Below the pieces are notes generated by a model, which saw only the letters and a program-made list of their open reading frames with translations, had not been told where the DNA came from and did not search any database. A stretch of 64,000 nt of DNA, taken from positions 17,221,240 to 17,285,239 of the forward strand of contig OX463863.1 of assembly GCA_949825065.1 (NCBI GenBank), given 5' to 3'. The DNA comes from Odontocerum albicorne (lineage: Eukaryota > Arthropoda > Insecta > Trichoptera > Odontoceridae). Of this stretch, positions 1 through 10,858 are shown piece by piece (within the stretch, counting starts at the first letter, position 1; each line of letters starts with the position of its first letter). The position numbers were made by a program, and so were the translations under genes.

Positions 1-1138
1 CAAATAAGCTCTCTCCAGAGCTAAACACAGTGATCAACGACGCAATGAAGATTATAAATGAAATTCGTAGTCGATTCATGAACTTAAAACTGTTCAAGTT
101 ACTGTGCGAGAGTATGGACTCGCAACATCGACATCTACTTCTCCATGCAGAAATGAGGTGGCTGTCGAGAGGAAAGATTCTTTCACGTCTCTTTGAATTA
201 AGGGAAGAAGCAAAACATTTTATAAGAGAGAGAAACTCAGCCCTACTAGAACATTTTTTGGACGAGGAATGGTTGAGTAAACTCGCATATATGGCGGACA
301 TATTTAGTCTGCTTAATGACCTTAATCTTTCTCTCCAGGTGTTTTGTACAAATATTTTTAAATTGAGAAATAAGGTCGATGCATTTAAAAAGAAGCTGGT
401 TCTTTGGGTTTTTGTGTACAAGTGGAGGATTTAAAAATGTTTCCACTTTTGCAAGAATTTTTAATTGCTGCTGACGTCGACAGGAAAGGTGTTTTAAATG
501 TAATAAGTCAACACTTGAAGGCGTTGGTACTAAAGTTTAATCATTATTATCCCGAAAATGAGGATCCTCGTAAAGGAAATCTTTGGATTAATAATCCCTT
601 CATGGCGGACATAATTTTAGTCACTCTAATATCCAGACACAAAACATTAACATTGCCTCGGTTTTGGATATCAGTGGAAGATGAATATTCATCTTTAAGC
701 TGTACAGCTATAAATTTATTAATGTCATTTTCAACAACCTATTCATGCGAAAAAGCATTTTCATCCATGTCCTCAATAAAATCGAAACAAAGGAATAGAC
801 TGGACGTGAATGCAACACTTCGTCTGTCAGAGACAGCACTGCAGTCAAGAATATCCAATATATTAGCAAAGATGCAACAGCAGGTTTCGCATTACTTTGT
901 TGAAAAAAATCCATTGTTGAAAAAAATCCATTGTATCAGACAATGTTACAATTAAAATTGTTTAACTGTTATATGTACGAGTATATTTGTTAATTATAGT
1001 TACATATGTCCATCTGTCACAATATAAGTTAAAAAAAATTTAAATAAAAAAACTATTTTTAATTCAGTTTTAGTGGTCCGCGATTTTTTTTTTCTTTTTT
1101 TTACCGGTCCACAGGTCTAAAAAGGTTGGGGAACACTG
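1..1138 (+). mobile_element. hAT-family DNA transposon, 3' portion (5' end outside window)
   Basis: The segment holds the C-terminal half of a hAT transposase followed by about 180 bases of untranslated sequence. It ends at 1138 with a sequence whose reverse complement starts CAGTGTTCCCCAACC, the typical terminus of Charlie/Buster-type hAT elements. An 8-base target duplication would begin at 1139, but the other end is outside the window, so it cannot be tested. A 106-base piece of the same transposase recurs at 24763-24868 and 48484-48589, joined to mariner sequence. Confidence 0.8.
30..955 (+). pseudogene. hAT transposase C-terminal half, frameshifted
   Basis: Two overlapping frames make up one transposase. 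The first (30 to about 405) carries the RNase H-like region, with HAEMRWLSRGKILSRLFEL and FLDEEWLSKLAYMADIF. The second (about 404-955) carries MFPLLQEF, the LWINNPF stretch and the C-terminal dimerisation region with FWISVEDEYSSLS, STTYSCEKAFSSM and IKSKQRNRLDVNATLRL. These match the ZBED5/FAM200-like group of hAT transposases. The frame changes near 400-415, inside the tryptophan-containing LW segment, so one base has been gained or lost and no full protein can be made. The N-terminal BED zinc finger and early catalytic residues would lie upstream of the window. A domesticated gene is unlikely because of the frameshift and the adjacent transposon terminus. Confidence 0.8.
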
Positions 1139-1263
1139 GTCTAGCCAATTTGATAGTTTTGGATAAATATCTATATTTTTTACCAATCTCCCGGGTAACC
1201 AGGTACCCAGCCAGGTAAGTTTTCCTGATACTTAATACCCGGCAATTTTTAGTACCCGTAACA

Positions 1264-1893
1264 TCACAATCTTCCATCAGCATCTAGGGATGTCAACATT
1301 CAATCCAGAATGCTCACTCCACTTCAAAAATAACAATGCGTTGAATGCTCATGACAGTTTTTGGACCTCCGAAGAAACAACAAAGATGAGAATTTGAGCT
1401 GAATCGTTACTGAAGACGAAACTTGGGTTCATCATTATAAGCCTGAGTCGAAGCAGGAGTCCATTCAGTGACATAAAAAAGGCACACAACCCCCTAAGAA
1501 GTTAAAAGTGTTGCCATCGGCTAAAAAAAATATGGCTACAATTTTTTGGGATGCAGAAACCATACTGCTGATGGATTACAAAGATAAGGGAACCAGAATA
1601 ACTAGAGAGTACTACTCTGGTCTGCTGATGCAGTTAAAATAAGCTGCGAATGAGAAAAAGAGAGGAAAATGGACAAAAGGGGTGATGTGCGTCTTCTGCG
1701 TGACAATGCACCCGTGCACAAAAGCAATTCCGCATTGTCTACTCTTCACAACTTGTGCTTCCAAGCATTAAATCACCCTCCCTACAGCTCAAACCTGGTT
1801 CCGTCTGATTTTTATTTGTGTCCAAATATGACAAAAGAACTTTGAGGGGAGAAATTTACGGACGACGAAGAAGTTAAAAGTGCAATTTTGAGA
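1264..1893 (+). pseudogene. mariner transposase fragment (block A)
   Basis: Translation across frames shows mariner landmarks: the LGMS segment, the TEDETWVHHY catalytic-Asp motif, SAKKNMATIFWDAE, LLMDYKDKGTRITREYYS and the HPPYSSNLVPSDFY region. Several stops and frameshifts interrupt it. The 3' end is cut off after the EEVKSAIL region compared with the copies at 24868 and 48589. The 50 bases upstream match those before the mariner at 22420. It has no coding capacity. Confidence 0.75.
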
Positions 1894-2304
1894 GGGTATT
1901 CTCATTTGGAATTATTAAAATATAGATTTTTTTTTCATTTTATTTTTTAAAAATTCTTTTTGAATAATTTCCAGTAAGAAATGTTCAAAAATCTTGAAAA
2001 TTCGAAAAGTTTTGAATGTTTGTAGTCGAGCGCGCCGGTCGAAAAATGACCTGAGCTTCGCTGCTGTCGGGTCGTCTATTGTTATGGCAGTAGCCTTATT
2101 TTCCAAGAATCCTCGTCCAATAAGATTTCTCGGAATGATGAATTGATATTTAGTTTGTCGTGTAGAAGTGTAGACGGGATTTTTAAACAAGTTTATATGA
2201 CCCTGGAATTGCTCATTAACAGTAAGTTGAAAATATTAACTTTTATTCGTGTAAAAATTGCACACTTGAAACGCGTTTCCTGAAAAACCACTTTTTTTTT
2301 AAAC
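1894..2304. other. Unassigned block shared by A, B and C borders
   Basis: This stretch lies between the mariner fragment and the Tigger terminus and recurs at 25611-26025 and 49241-49636. A minus-strand open frame (1915-2190) encodes a protein-looking stretch containing KATAITIDDPTAAKLRSF. In the three copies this stretch varies mostly by amino-acid-changing substitutions (IIPRN, IIPRD, FIPRN). I do not recognise it. The substitution pattern argues against selection on a protein, so it is probably part of an unclassified repeat. Confidence 0.4.
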
Positions 2305-2468
2305 TACAGTGAAACCCCGTTTTTACGTTTTTGTAGGGACTGATAAAAAAACGTAATTGGAGGGAAAACGTAGATTCGGGGCTAGGAAAAAAAATTTAAT
2401 TGAAAATAATTTTTTATTTAGATAATCACGCAAATCGGTTTGGTACATATTTTTGTGCTGGTTTACGG

Positions 2469-3816
2469 CTATTTCGATCTTATAAACGATAACAAAGTTT
2501 CGTCTTGTATGTTTTCAATGCAAGTAAAGTAGCTTTTAAGGCCCTCAATACGCCTCATAGCATCTTCTTTTGTTGGAATTGGATGGATTAAGTTGACCTC
2601 TTCTTCACCAGATAATTCGTCATCGGATAAGTTTTCGTGGATGTGACTGTCCACTATATCATCGATATCCATAATTTCAGATGTCATCACGTTAATGTCG
2701 AGATCCATGTAATTTTGTAAAGTTTAGGTAGAAATTTGTTCACAGCAATCAATAGCATTGTGCGCTGTAATATCTTTTACTAGTGTTTCTGGTCCGGCTC
2801 CGCCGAGGCGCTTATCGCTAGTATCTTCTATTTCATCTTCTTGTTTCTTAACGATTCCAGCTTTTCGGAAACAATTTTTAATCGATATTTCTTCAATTTT
2901 ACCCCATGCCTTAACAATGTAATGCATTTCATCTAAAATAGATACCTTAAATTTTTTGGGATCTTCTCCTCGTTCTAATTTTGATAATAATATTTGTACC
3001 AGATTTTTGCGGTAGTAATGTTTAAAAGCACGGATTATTCCCAAGTCTAATTGTTGCAATTCATTAGTACAGTTTGGAGAGAAAAAGGCTTATTTTATAT
3101 TCCTCAGTGTTAAGTCTGTTGGATGAGCAGGGCATCTATCTAGGAATAAGATATTTTTTCTTTTCTTAGCTCCCATCGAAGCATCTAAGCTTAAAAGTTG
3201 TTTTTTCAAACAATTTTGAAGTCAACCATGCTTTTTTATTTGCACATATGTCGGTAATGACTTAACATTTTTTAAGCACCGAGGGTTTTGTGCTTTTCCA
3301 ATTACTAACGGGAGAAACTTCTCACTGCCATCTGAATTTGTAATCAAAAGAACAGTGAGCCTGTTTTTGCAGTGATCATGTCACAAATGTTTCGGTCCTG
3401 CAACGCTCCAACTGTAAACCTATAGAGGATATGGCTGTAAGGACGAAGTTGCGATGTACCGGGCATGTGATACACATGGGCGATCACAGACTCCCAAAAC
3501 GCGTCTTGTACAGAAAAGTGGTGGGCAAGCGAAGAGTTGGTGGGCAGAGGAAACGCTATAAGGACAGTCTGCGAGAGTCGCTTACTTACTTAAGGATTTC
3601 TTCCATTTCATCGTATTTTGAAGGTCGTATGTACATACGTTCTTTCGCCATGGAACCACATTGCATCGGACTTTTGTTAATCGATACGCAATTTTTTATT
3701 ATCGTAGCCAAAGTAGTGATGGGTATCCCCAAATCACGTGCGAGCAAAACACGTGAACCAACGTCGAGAATTTCCCTTTTCTCTTGAATCGATAATGTTT
3801 TTCTTTGCTGAGACAT
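2469..3816 (-). pseudogene. Tigger-like transposase (CENP-B/DDE_1), interrupted
   Basis: Reading on the minus strand, 3816-3586 gives the CENP-B/pogo N-terminal helix-turn-helix (KTLSIQEKREILDVGS, ARDLGIPITTLATIIKN). From about 3375 down comes the DDE region: LTVLLITNSDGSEKFLPLVI, then ILFLDRCPAHPTDL with the second catalytic Asp, then LQQLDLGIIRAFKHYYRK. The C-terminal NCFRKAGI segment and an acidic tail follow, ending at 2469. The stretch that would carry the first catalytic Asp is replaced by a LINE insertion. Stops and a frame change near 2710 also interrupt the tail. The organisation follows TIGD-type transposases, and the copy cannot be active. Confidence 0.85.
3376..3590 (+). mobile_element. 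LINE C-terminal fragment nested in Tigger
   Basis: In plus orientation this stretch encodes LRCTGHVIHMGDHRLPKRVL and RRVGGQRKRYKDSLRESL. That is the end of the reverse-transcriptase polyprotein of a common invertebrate non-LTR retrotransposon, whose usual form is RWTGHV.RM...RLPK followed by GGQ.KR.KD. It sits inside the Tigger transposase and is opposite in strand to it. The insertion is present at the same place in the Tigger copies at 26028 and 56906, so it predates their duplication. The boundaries are approximate. Confidence 0.75.
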
Positions 3817-4254
3817 TATTTGAAGGGATTCAACGAAAAATTACAAGCAATGAAAAAAATGTAAATTGACACATTGAAATACACGACACGTTTAAAACAC
3901 AAGCACAGATTGACCAAATATACAGTCCGCCTGCCGCTGATTTGCTTAATTTCCCGCCAATTGCACCGTATTACACGACTCGTGTAACCTTGACCATGAG
4001 CGCTGCAGGTGTACACGTGTCTATAACATATTTCCGCTTCCTAATACTCATTTCAAATATTTTAAATCGTCGCGCATTTAATTAAATATGTTTATAAATT
4101 GATTTGCATTTTGAATATTTCAAACGTAAATTGCGGGAAATAAAAACGTAAAAGCGGGTACTTAATGTACTCAAATAAAACGGGATTGTAAAAATTGAAC
4201 GCAAATAGCGGGAAAACGTGTATTTCGGGCACGTAAAAACGGGGTTTCACTGTA

Positions 4255-4763
4255 CTTTAACTCCAAAATTAATCACCCGATTATAATGAATAAATAATTA
4301 TTCTCTTCGTTATACCTCTCTCTATAGCCGGTTATAGAATTATTTCAATCGATTCATTTTTTAGATTTTTGTCACTCAAAAAAAAAAACTTTTTTCACTC
4401 AAAAGTAAAAGACTTTTTTATTTTTTCAGACGAGTACAACATCCCACATTACGTGCAAAATGGACCCCCTCCATGTACGGGTGGCCTTATTTCTGACTTA
4501 ATAACAAACAAAACTGTAATTTTTTTATCATGAAATTTTATGAAAATGTTCTAAAAAGATAAATAAATATGTCTAAAAAAAACAACACTTTAAAAAAAAA
4601 TATTCGTTCACTGAAAAAAAAATCTTAAAAATCGTCAATTTTGCGGCCCATGAAATGAGAATACCCCCTTAATTAATGGTGAATAAATTGAAAAGCAGAA
4701 AAAAAAATCCCCTTCATTCCGCGAATTCATTCTTAATACCATATAACATATGCAACAAAACTA
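4255..4763. other. No gene seen; A-rich repeat flank
   Basis: The stretch is AT-rich with several poly-A runs and no recognisable protein. It recurs at 27976-28485 and 58354-58950, and in inverted form at about 56640-56905, so it is part of the larger repeated segment. Confidence 0.5.
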
Positions 4764-5189
4764 CTAGAAATGAAAATTGTTCAACTTTTTCCTGAAATCT
4801 GAATCACTCACAATTATTCGTTTCAATATGCAATAAAAGATTAAAATTCTCACAGCCTCGAAAAAAAATGAAGATAAATGTGTCCCTTTAACATCATAAA
4901 TGAAGAGAACTAAATGTTCTCCATAAGTAGGATAAAGTAAACAATTGCGATATAACCAATTTGAAAAACATGTGTTTTTCTCAATTGGCAACACTCGATA
5001 TTGGAGAATAGCAGAGGAAAGATTTATACTTCTTTATAAATCGGAGTTTATCCCACTATTCAAGAAGAAAATAAGGATACGGAATTAAATTATCAAAAAT
5101 TTAACAAATAAATTACTCGTAATAAGTTTCTGGATAATTTGGAAAGAATCCAAAACCTTTTCGACCGAGTCATATTTACTATTATCAAA
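4764..5189. repeat. Repeat derived from flank of zinc-finger genes
   Basis: The stretch matches, at lower identity, the regions 13990-14640 and 23140-23850, which lie downstream (minus strand) of the decayed finger arrays. It also matches 58951-59376 and the inverted 56080-56560. A minus-strand open frame starting near 4994 is repeated in all copies with frameshifts and has no recognisable domain. I treat it as non-coding 3' flank of zinc-finger genes. Confidence 0.45.
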
Positions 5190-5320
5190 ATTAAAAAAGA
5201 AACTTCTGAGAAAAATCTGAACAGACTTCCAATTCAAAATTGTGGGATTGCAACAGTTAACTAATTTCTGAGTACATTTCTTTACTGAATGTACCACAAG
5301 ATGGCTGGACCGTAACATCT
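5190..5320 (-). pseudogene. Orphan copy of zinc-finger gene exon B
   Basis: On the minus strand a splice acceptor (TTTTTCACAG) is followed by codons reading DVTVQPSCGTFSKEMYSEIS. This is clearly homologous to exon B of the zinc-finger gene (DVMAQPSCDTFSKRITSE). A stop follows after about 20 codons, and the sequence then runs straight into zinc-finger 3' flank with no finger exon. The Met of the intact exon is Thr here. That need not be a lost start, because the start is probably in exon A. Confidence 0.7.
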
Positions 5321-5565
5321 GTGAAAAAGACATAAAAGATCAAATCTACTGAAGTAATCAAACAAAACAGATCCGTGAGACTCTCGCGCGGTAGAAGTGA
5401 AACTTCTTAGCTCCTAGGAAAAGTTGATTTTATGCATTGCTTTTTTTTTCATTTCTTAACGATTTTTTTTAGTATTATGAAATGGTTATGTGAAATTTTA
5501 TTCTGGAAAATCTCTTTTAATAAAATAAAAAATATATTTATTTTTAATAATAAATAATTATATAA
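5321..5565. repeat. AT-rich repeat left of Helitron
   Basis: No gene is seen. The part at 5366-5530 recurs in diverged form inside the Helitron at about 6320-6490, and also at 29088-29287, 59555-59754 and inverted at 55740-55900. Confidence 0.5.
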
Positions 5566-8500
5566 TCTATATAAATAATTAATCTATATAAATAAAAATG
5601 TAAATGTTCGTTAATTGAAGGCAGCTAATCTCCGGAAGTTCTCTACCGATTGCTTTGAAATTTTGAGAAAAGTTGATATTCGTCAACGGAAATGTTTTTT
5701 CATTTTTATTTATATATAAATATCAGTGTATATAATAAAATTTTTAAATCAAAAACAAATATCTATGCGAACCTGTCGGGGACAAGGACTAACTAGATTT
5801 GTGACACATGTCAAATTTCATTTTCGACGTTTCGGAGTTTATATCAAATATTTAATTTTTAGTATATATAAATAAAATATTTAATAATTTAATGTTTAAA
5901 AATAAATAATAAATTTTATATATAATAAATGTTTTATTTTTGAGTCGAGACACGAACTGATAATAAATTTATTACAGAGGAAAAATAGGTTAGAATCCAA
6001 GATACGTCAAACTAACATTTGTGTTAATAAGGATAAGTTCCATTGTGTCATAGCAGCTTGAGAAAATCTTAATATGGCTGAATCAGGACTTTATAGCGCA
6101 AGCGCAGGAAATATATTTGACAGAAGTAATACTAAATTTGTAAAAAATATCCAACTAATATTTTATCTGTTTTCAAATATTTCGAGTATCGTTAAAATAA
6201 ATATAATCGCTAAAACAAATATAGCTTATATTTATAAAATGATCTGAAATAAAGATATAACAATAACTTATATGTATAAAAAGATCGCTAAAATAAATAT
6301 AACTTATATAGTATGTATAAAAAAACAGATGCGTGATACTCTCACGTGGTAGAAATGAAACTTCTTAGATCTTAGGAAAAGTTGATTTTATGCATTGCTT
6401 TTTTTCGATTTGTTAACGATTTTTTTAGGATTAGGAAATGGTTCTGTGGAATTTAATTCAAGAAAGTCTCTTTTAATTTAATAAAAAAAAATTATTTTTT
6501 ATTTTTCATAATAAACAATAATAAATAATAATATAATACACTTAATAAAATGAAATTTAATATTAAATATATTAATATTTTTATATTTATATTAAATTTA
6601 TTATTTTTAAATAATTATTTAATTATTTATAGCTTTACTATTTTAATTATATAAAATATTATTTTATTATATAATTTTTTTTGTACAGCGCCATCTGCGT
6701 TAATTTATCCGCCATTTTCATTTCGTAATGTGCGTTGTTGACATATCTACCTCTAAGAATATCTTTTTCACTTAGTATTTTTAACTTATTTTTTTATTTT
6801 TCTGTTCAATTAGCGGTAAAATTTAATTGTTTTGATTGATTTTCGTTTGAATTCAAATCATATCGTGAATTGATCTCTTGGAGTGACGCGATCATTTGCT
6901 TCACAGAGACAACGTGATGCTGGTATGTACATTTTTGACAAACGTCATATTTATTTTAAACGAACTGACAAATTTTTGCTAATTTGTAAAAAGATGTATT
7001 AATGTGTCATTATTGTTTGTTTTTTGTAATGTATTTATCTAAATAACTTGCTATTTATTAGAATCGATATTTATTGTTCATTAATGACGCGATCAAACAT
7101 GTCACATCCAAATTAAATTCGTGCGTAGTTTACAATGTTTGCAATGTCTTTCCTTAACATTTAATTAATTCCAATAACCTCTCTCTTTGCTTAACATTTA
7201 ATTCGTTCATTGTCGAAATTTCATTGTCTCATAACTTAATGTTTCACTCATATTTTTAAAGGTTTACAATTTTATATGTTTTTGCTATAACTTTCTTTCT
7301 TCTTTTTCAGTGCAATCTATCTGCTTTAGTTCATCAAAATGTCTAGGAAGCAGCAGAACAACGTGTAGCCAGACTTGAGGATGCACGGTTGCGAGCACGG
7401 CGATCGCGTTCTGCAGTTTCAGAACTGGTTCGTTCTCAAGAGAATGTACGCGACAGGCTGATAGTGACTGAAATAGGTCATTAGGAATATCAAATGTATC
7501 TTTTTTTACATAGAGTTTAATTTTATCTCTATGTTTATATTTCAAAATATATCAAATCGTATGTAGAAATGTAGATTTTTTAAATTAGTTTGATATTCAT
7601 CCGTTTTAATCAAACCAAGCTTCGCTCTGAAGAATACGTTCATTTGCGAGATGCAGTTGTAAATGACGGTAATACAACTAACGTTGGAAGACTAACGATT
7701 TGGCCATCTTCATATACAGGCAGTCTACGTCATATGCACGAGTACGCTCAATATGCAATTGCGTATGTTCATTACTACGGATGTCCAGACCTATTCACTA
7801 CATTCACATGCAATCCAGCTTGGGACGATATACAACAGCTCATGGTAAAACATGAATTGTTTGGGTCTGTGCGTTGCTGGATATACTCAGTGGAATGGCA
7901 AAAGAGAGGATGGCCTCATGCGAATATATAGTACTAATCTGGATCTATAACAAAATCACTTCAAACAAAATCGACAATGTAATGTGCGCTGAAATACCCG
8001 ATGCCGACGTCGATAAGGATTTGCATGAAGTTGTGACGAAAAATATGATACATGGACCTTGCGGTACACTGAATCCAAATTCACCATGCATGATAGACGG
8101 AAAATGATCTAAACGATATCCTCGAGCATTAGTATCTAACACAGTTACAGGAAACGATGGATATCCTTTATACAGAAGAAGATCAACAGAAGATGGCGGG
8201 AAATTAGCAACCATACAAATGTGAAACGGTGACATCGAAGTAGACAACCATTGGGTTGTTCCATATTCGCCTTTGCTATTCAAAAACATACAAAGCGCAC
8301 ATAAACGTGGAATACTGTAACCCCGTTGAATCGATCAAATACATTTGTAAGTACGTGAATAAAGGCAGCTACATGGCAGTTTTTGGCGTGCAACCTGAAT
8401 GCGGGATGGGAATGCGGTTATACATATCGATGAAATCGCACAGTATCAGGCTGGAAGATACATAAGCAGCAATGAAGCTGTAAAGCGAATTCTTTCATTT

Positions 8501-9118
8501 CCCATACATGAACGCCAGCTGTTGTTCACTTAGCAGTACATCTAGAAAATGGACAACGCGTTTATTTCACAGCTGCAAATGTGCAACAAATAGCCCTGAA
8601 TCCACCAGCTACAACGTTAACTGCTTTCTTCACGTTATGTAAAAATGACGCGTTGGCGAAAAGACTACTGTATCACTGATTGTGACGTCAAAAGAAGAAT
8701 TGGTGAAAAAGTATTTCCCTACATTTAAATCAATTATAAGAATCACGATTGGCATAGTGAACGAGCTATTGCTGCCGCCAAGAACAAAGACGTCTACGAA
8801 CTTAATAATATTATTCAGTTCCTTTTTTAATGTTTCTCAATTTTATATTTTTTTGTTATAACTTTCTTTCTTCTTTTTCAGTGCAATCGATCTTTCATTT
8901 GAATTCAAATCATATCGTGAATTGACCTCTTGGAGGGATACGATCATTTGCGAGCACGGCGATAAACGCGACAAACTAAGAGTGGCTGAAAGACATCAAA
9001 AATATTGTATACCCACAAGCATTATGAAATTAAACATATTAAAAACGTATGCTTTTTCTTTTCTTTCTTTTCCATTTAACCAGACTGAGCCACAGCAACG
9101 CGTGGTCGGGTACAGCTA
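5566..9118 (+). mobile_element. Helitron rolling-circle transposon, copy 1
   Basis: The left end begins TCTATATAAATAA, the usual insect Helitron 5' start; a second TCTATATAAATAAAAATG begins at 5583. The right end has the GCAACGCGTGG sequence and a short potential hairpin just before it ends GTACAGCTA. The paralogous sequence at 59754/59755 lacks the whole 3,553 bp: its A|T junction joins exactly the bases flanking this element, with no target duplication, as expected for Helitrons. Inside are a damaged Rep gene and internal repeats (7255-7320 resembles 8824-8885; 6845-6910 resembles 8895-8950). Most of the helicase is missing. Confidence 0.9.
7290..8822 (+). pseudogene. Helitron Rep/helicase protein, internally deleted
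   Basis: The frames jointly encode the Helitron-like N-terminal and Rep region: NQTKLRSEEYVHLRDAVV, RHMHEYAQYAIAYVHYYG, LFTTFTCNPAWDDIQ, CWIYSVEWQKRGWPHANI, then YNKITSNKID, MIHGPCGTLNPNSPCM, HWVVPYSPLLFKTYKAHIN and ESIKYICKYVNKGS. The Rep His-x-His is altered in the HANI segment. Frameshifts occur near 7930, 8110-8290 and 8400. After the Rep region the sequence jumps to AIAAAKNKDVYELNNIIQ, a piece of the helicase domain, so most of the helicase has been deleted. The element cannot move by itself. Confidence 0.85.
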
Positions 9119-9540
9119 TAAATAATAATTTTAATAATAGTATAATGCACTTAATAATATTAAATCTATATTTTTTAATATGTAACATATATATTTTTAT
9201 GTTATTATTAATTATTTTTAAATAATTATTTATATTTTAATAATATCTGTATTATTATAATTATATATTTAATATAAATTATATATTTAATAAATATTGA
9301 AATAAATATTAAATCAAATAAAACAATTTAATATATTATAAAATAAAATTAATAATTATATTAGTATACAAGTAATATGTAACAAAAATATATATATTTT
9401 TATTCTTAATAATAATTTTAATAATAATATGATTATAAATAATAACTAATTATTAATATTAAAATAATTAATAATAGTTTATTAATAAACTCAAATTGTA
9501 ATAAGAATAAATAATAATTTAATAATAATATAATACACCG
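9119..9540. repeat. AT-rich low-complexity sequence
   Basis: The sequence is made almost only of A and T in AATAAT/TATTAT words, with no gene. It recurs at 32841-33262 and 59755-60170 and inverted at 55230-55735. Confidence 0.7.
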
Positions 9541-10000
9541 TTTCACTTTTCGTGACGTTCAGGCCAATTTGCTTTACCACGCCTATAGAAGTTTCACTTC
9601 AAAAAATGATACGAGTATATGGAACACGTATTGTCATTTTTCTAAAGTTTGTTTCTAAATTTGTTGTGTTTACATGTGTATGTACATACACACATAAACA
9701 CCCATTTAAACACGTGTTTACATGTACATACACACATATGTTATATATACAAACATATACACATATGTGTAGATAAAGGTATACGTGAACGCATATGTAT
9801 TATACTCGTACGTATATGTGTACGTATAAATACGTACCATATATGCATATACATATATGATACATATACATATAGGGTGTCTTGTATCTCGATGTTAAGC
9901 CAGTATCAAGGATAAGGCCAGCTTATGACGGTTCAGAGTTAAAAGAAAATCTTGCAAAAACCTAATACTTTTCGAGTTATAGGCATTTAATCAAATAGTA
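9541..10000. repeat. TACATA/TATGTG-rich repeat and adjoining unclassified repeat
   Basis: Positions 9660-9870 are rich in short alternating purine-pyrimidine words (ACATACACACATA, TATGTGTA) with many partial inverted repeats. The next 100 bases hold a sequence (CAGCTTATGACGGTTCAGAG) that recurs at 33640, 60540 and inverted at 54930. The open frames here reflect the repeat and are not genes. Confidence 0.6.
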
Positions 10001-10078
10001 GCCAAGAGGCATAAAAAGGCCCAGAAGAAGACCGAAGGTACACTGGATGTACGAAATCAGGAAGCATAGCAGCATCAC

Positions 10079-10779
10079 ATGGCATCAGTCACTCGTCGAA
10101 AATTATCGTGCAGTAGCAGTTCAGTTGCAGCTGACATAGGTCAAACAACACCTGTCATAGTCAAGGGAAAGACAATAGAGAAGGTTTTTTATTATGTATA
10201 TCTGGGACATACAACAAGACTGGGTAAGGAGAATCAAGATGCTGAAATTGAGACAAGACGAGGTCAAGCCTGGGCTGCATTTGGAAAGCTGTCCTTTGTT
10301 CTAAAATTTCCAAAATACGCAAGACATATTAAAAAATCCGTATTCGACTCCTGTGTCCTTCCATTGCTTACATATGGGCTGGAAACATCGGTGCTGAATA
10401 AACAGATTATGCACAAGCTCATGGTGACGCAGAGGGCCGAGGAGAGAAGAATATTAAGTATATCTCTGAGCGATAGGAGAACCAATGAATGGATAAGGCA
10501 GCAGACCAAAGTAGCTGATGTTAACGAAAGAGTCGTCATTCAGAAGTGGAACTGGGCGGGACACATTGCCAGATGTACAGATGATAGATGGACTCAGAGA
10601 GTGCTTGAGTGGCGCCCAAGATAGGGAAGAAGAAGTGTGGGCCGTCCACAGACACGGTGGTCAGACCGCATTAGAAGAGTGGCCGGGAGCAACTGGAAAC
10701 GATGTGCCCAGGAAAGAGAGGAATGGAAGAGAGGGAGGCCTATGTTCAACTTTGGACGGAGACGGGCTGATGATGATGA
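10079..10779 (+). pseudogene. RTE-like retrotransposon, C-terminal end and 3' tail
   Basis: The frame 10079-10624 encodes YLGHTTRLGKENQDAEIETR, AWAAFGKLSFVL, CVLPLLTYGLETSVLNKQ, QRAEERRILSISLSDRRTNE, WNWAGHIARCTDDRWTQRVL and EWRPR. This is the C-terminus of an insect RTE-type endonuclease-reverse transcriptase. A stop at 10622 and a frame change separate it from the terminal GRPQTRWSDRIRRVAGSNW segment (10637-10760). It ends in TGATGATGATG, the simple-repeat tail usual for RTE elements. The catalytic reverse-transcriptase core is absent, so this is a 5'-truncated dead copy. Close copies lie at 33801, 62015 (plus) and 53055-53699 (minus). Confidence 0.85.
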
Positions 10780-10858
10780 GCAGTTCTTTGTGCTCCTGCA
10801 AAAGTATTATAATCAATTACATGAGGCTGTATTTCTCCTTCAATTGGTGCATTGGTAA

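Larger units (their letters stand above)
2307..4252 (-). mobile_element. Tigger/pogo-like DNA transposon, copy 1
   Basis: The element has perfect 22-base terminal inverted repeats at 2307-2328 and 4231-4252, starting CAGTGAAACCCCG. It is flanked by TA on both sides (2305-2306 and 4253-4254), the expected target duplication. It is 1,946 bp long. The transposase runs on the minus strand and is broken by an inserted LINE fragment at about 3376-3590. The same element recurs at 26028-27973 with both ends. Truncated copies are at 49639-49880 and 56906-58353. Confidence 0.9.

Noticed and set aside
2307..4252. Domesticated Tigger-derived gene
   Set aside because: The transposase is split by a LINE, has stops, and keeps intact terminal repeats with TA flanks, so it is a dead transposon.
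4764..4994. Minus-strand frame starting LPIEKNTCFSNW and relatives at 23325, 28486, 47046, 58951 and 56270
   Set aside because: It is repeated, but with frameshifts between copies and no domain. It lies in zinc-finger 3' flank.
9552..9915. Short plus-strand frames rich in His, Tyr and Thr (also 33274, 60184)
   Set aside because: Produced by the TACATA/CACATA simple repeat.
10264..10539. Minus-strand frames opposite the RTE fragments (also 33986, 62200, 53269 plus)
   Set aside because: Antisense shadows of the RTE C-terminus.
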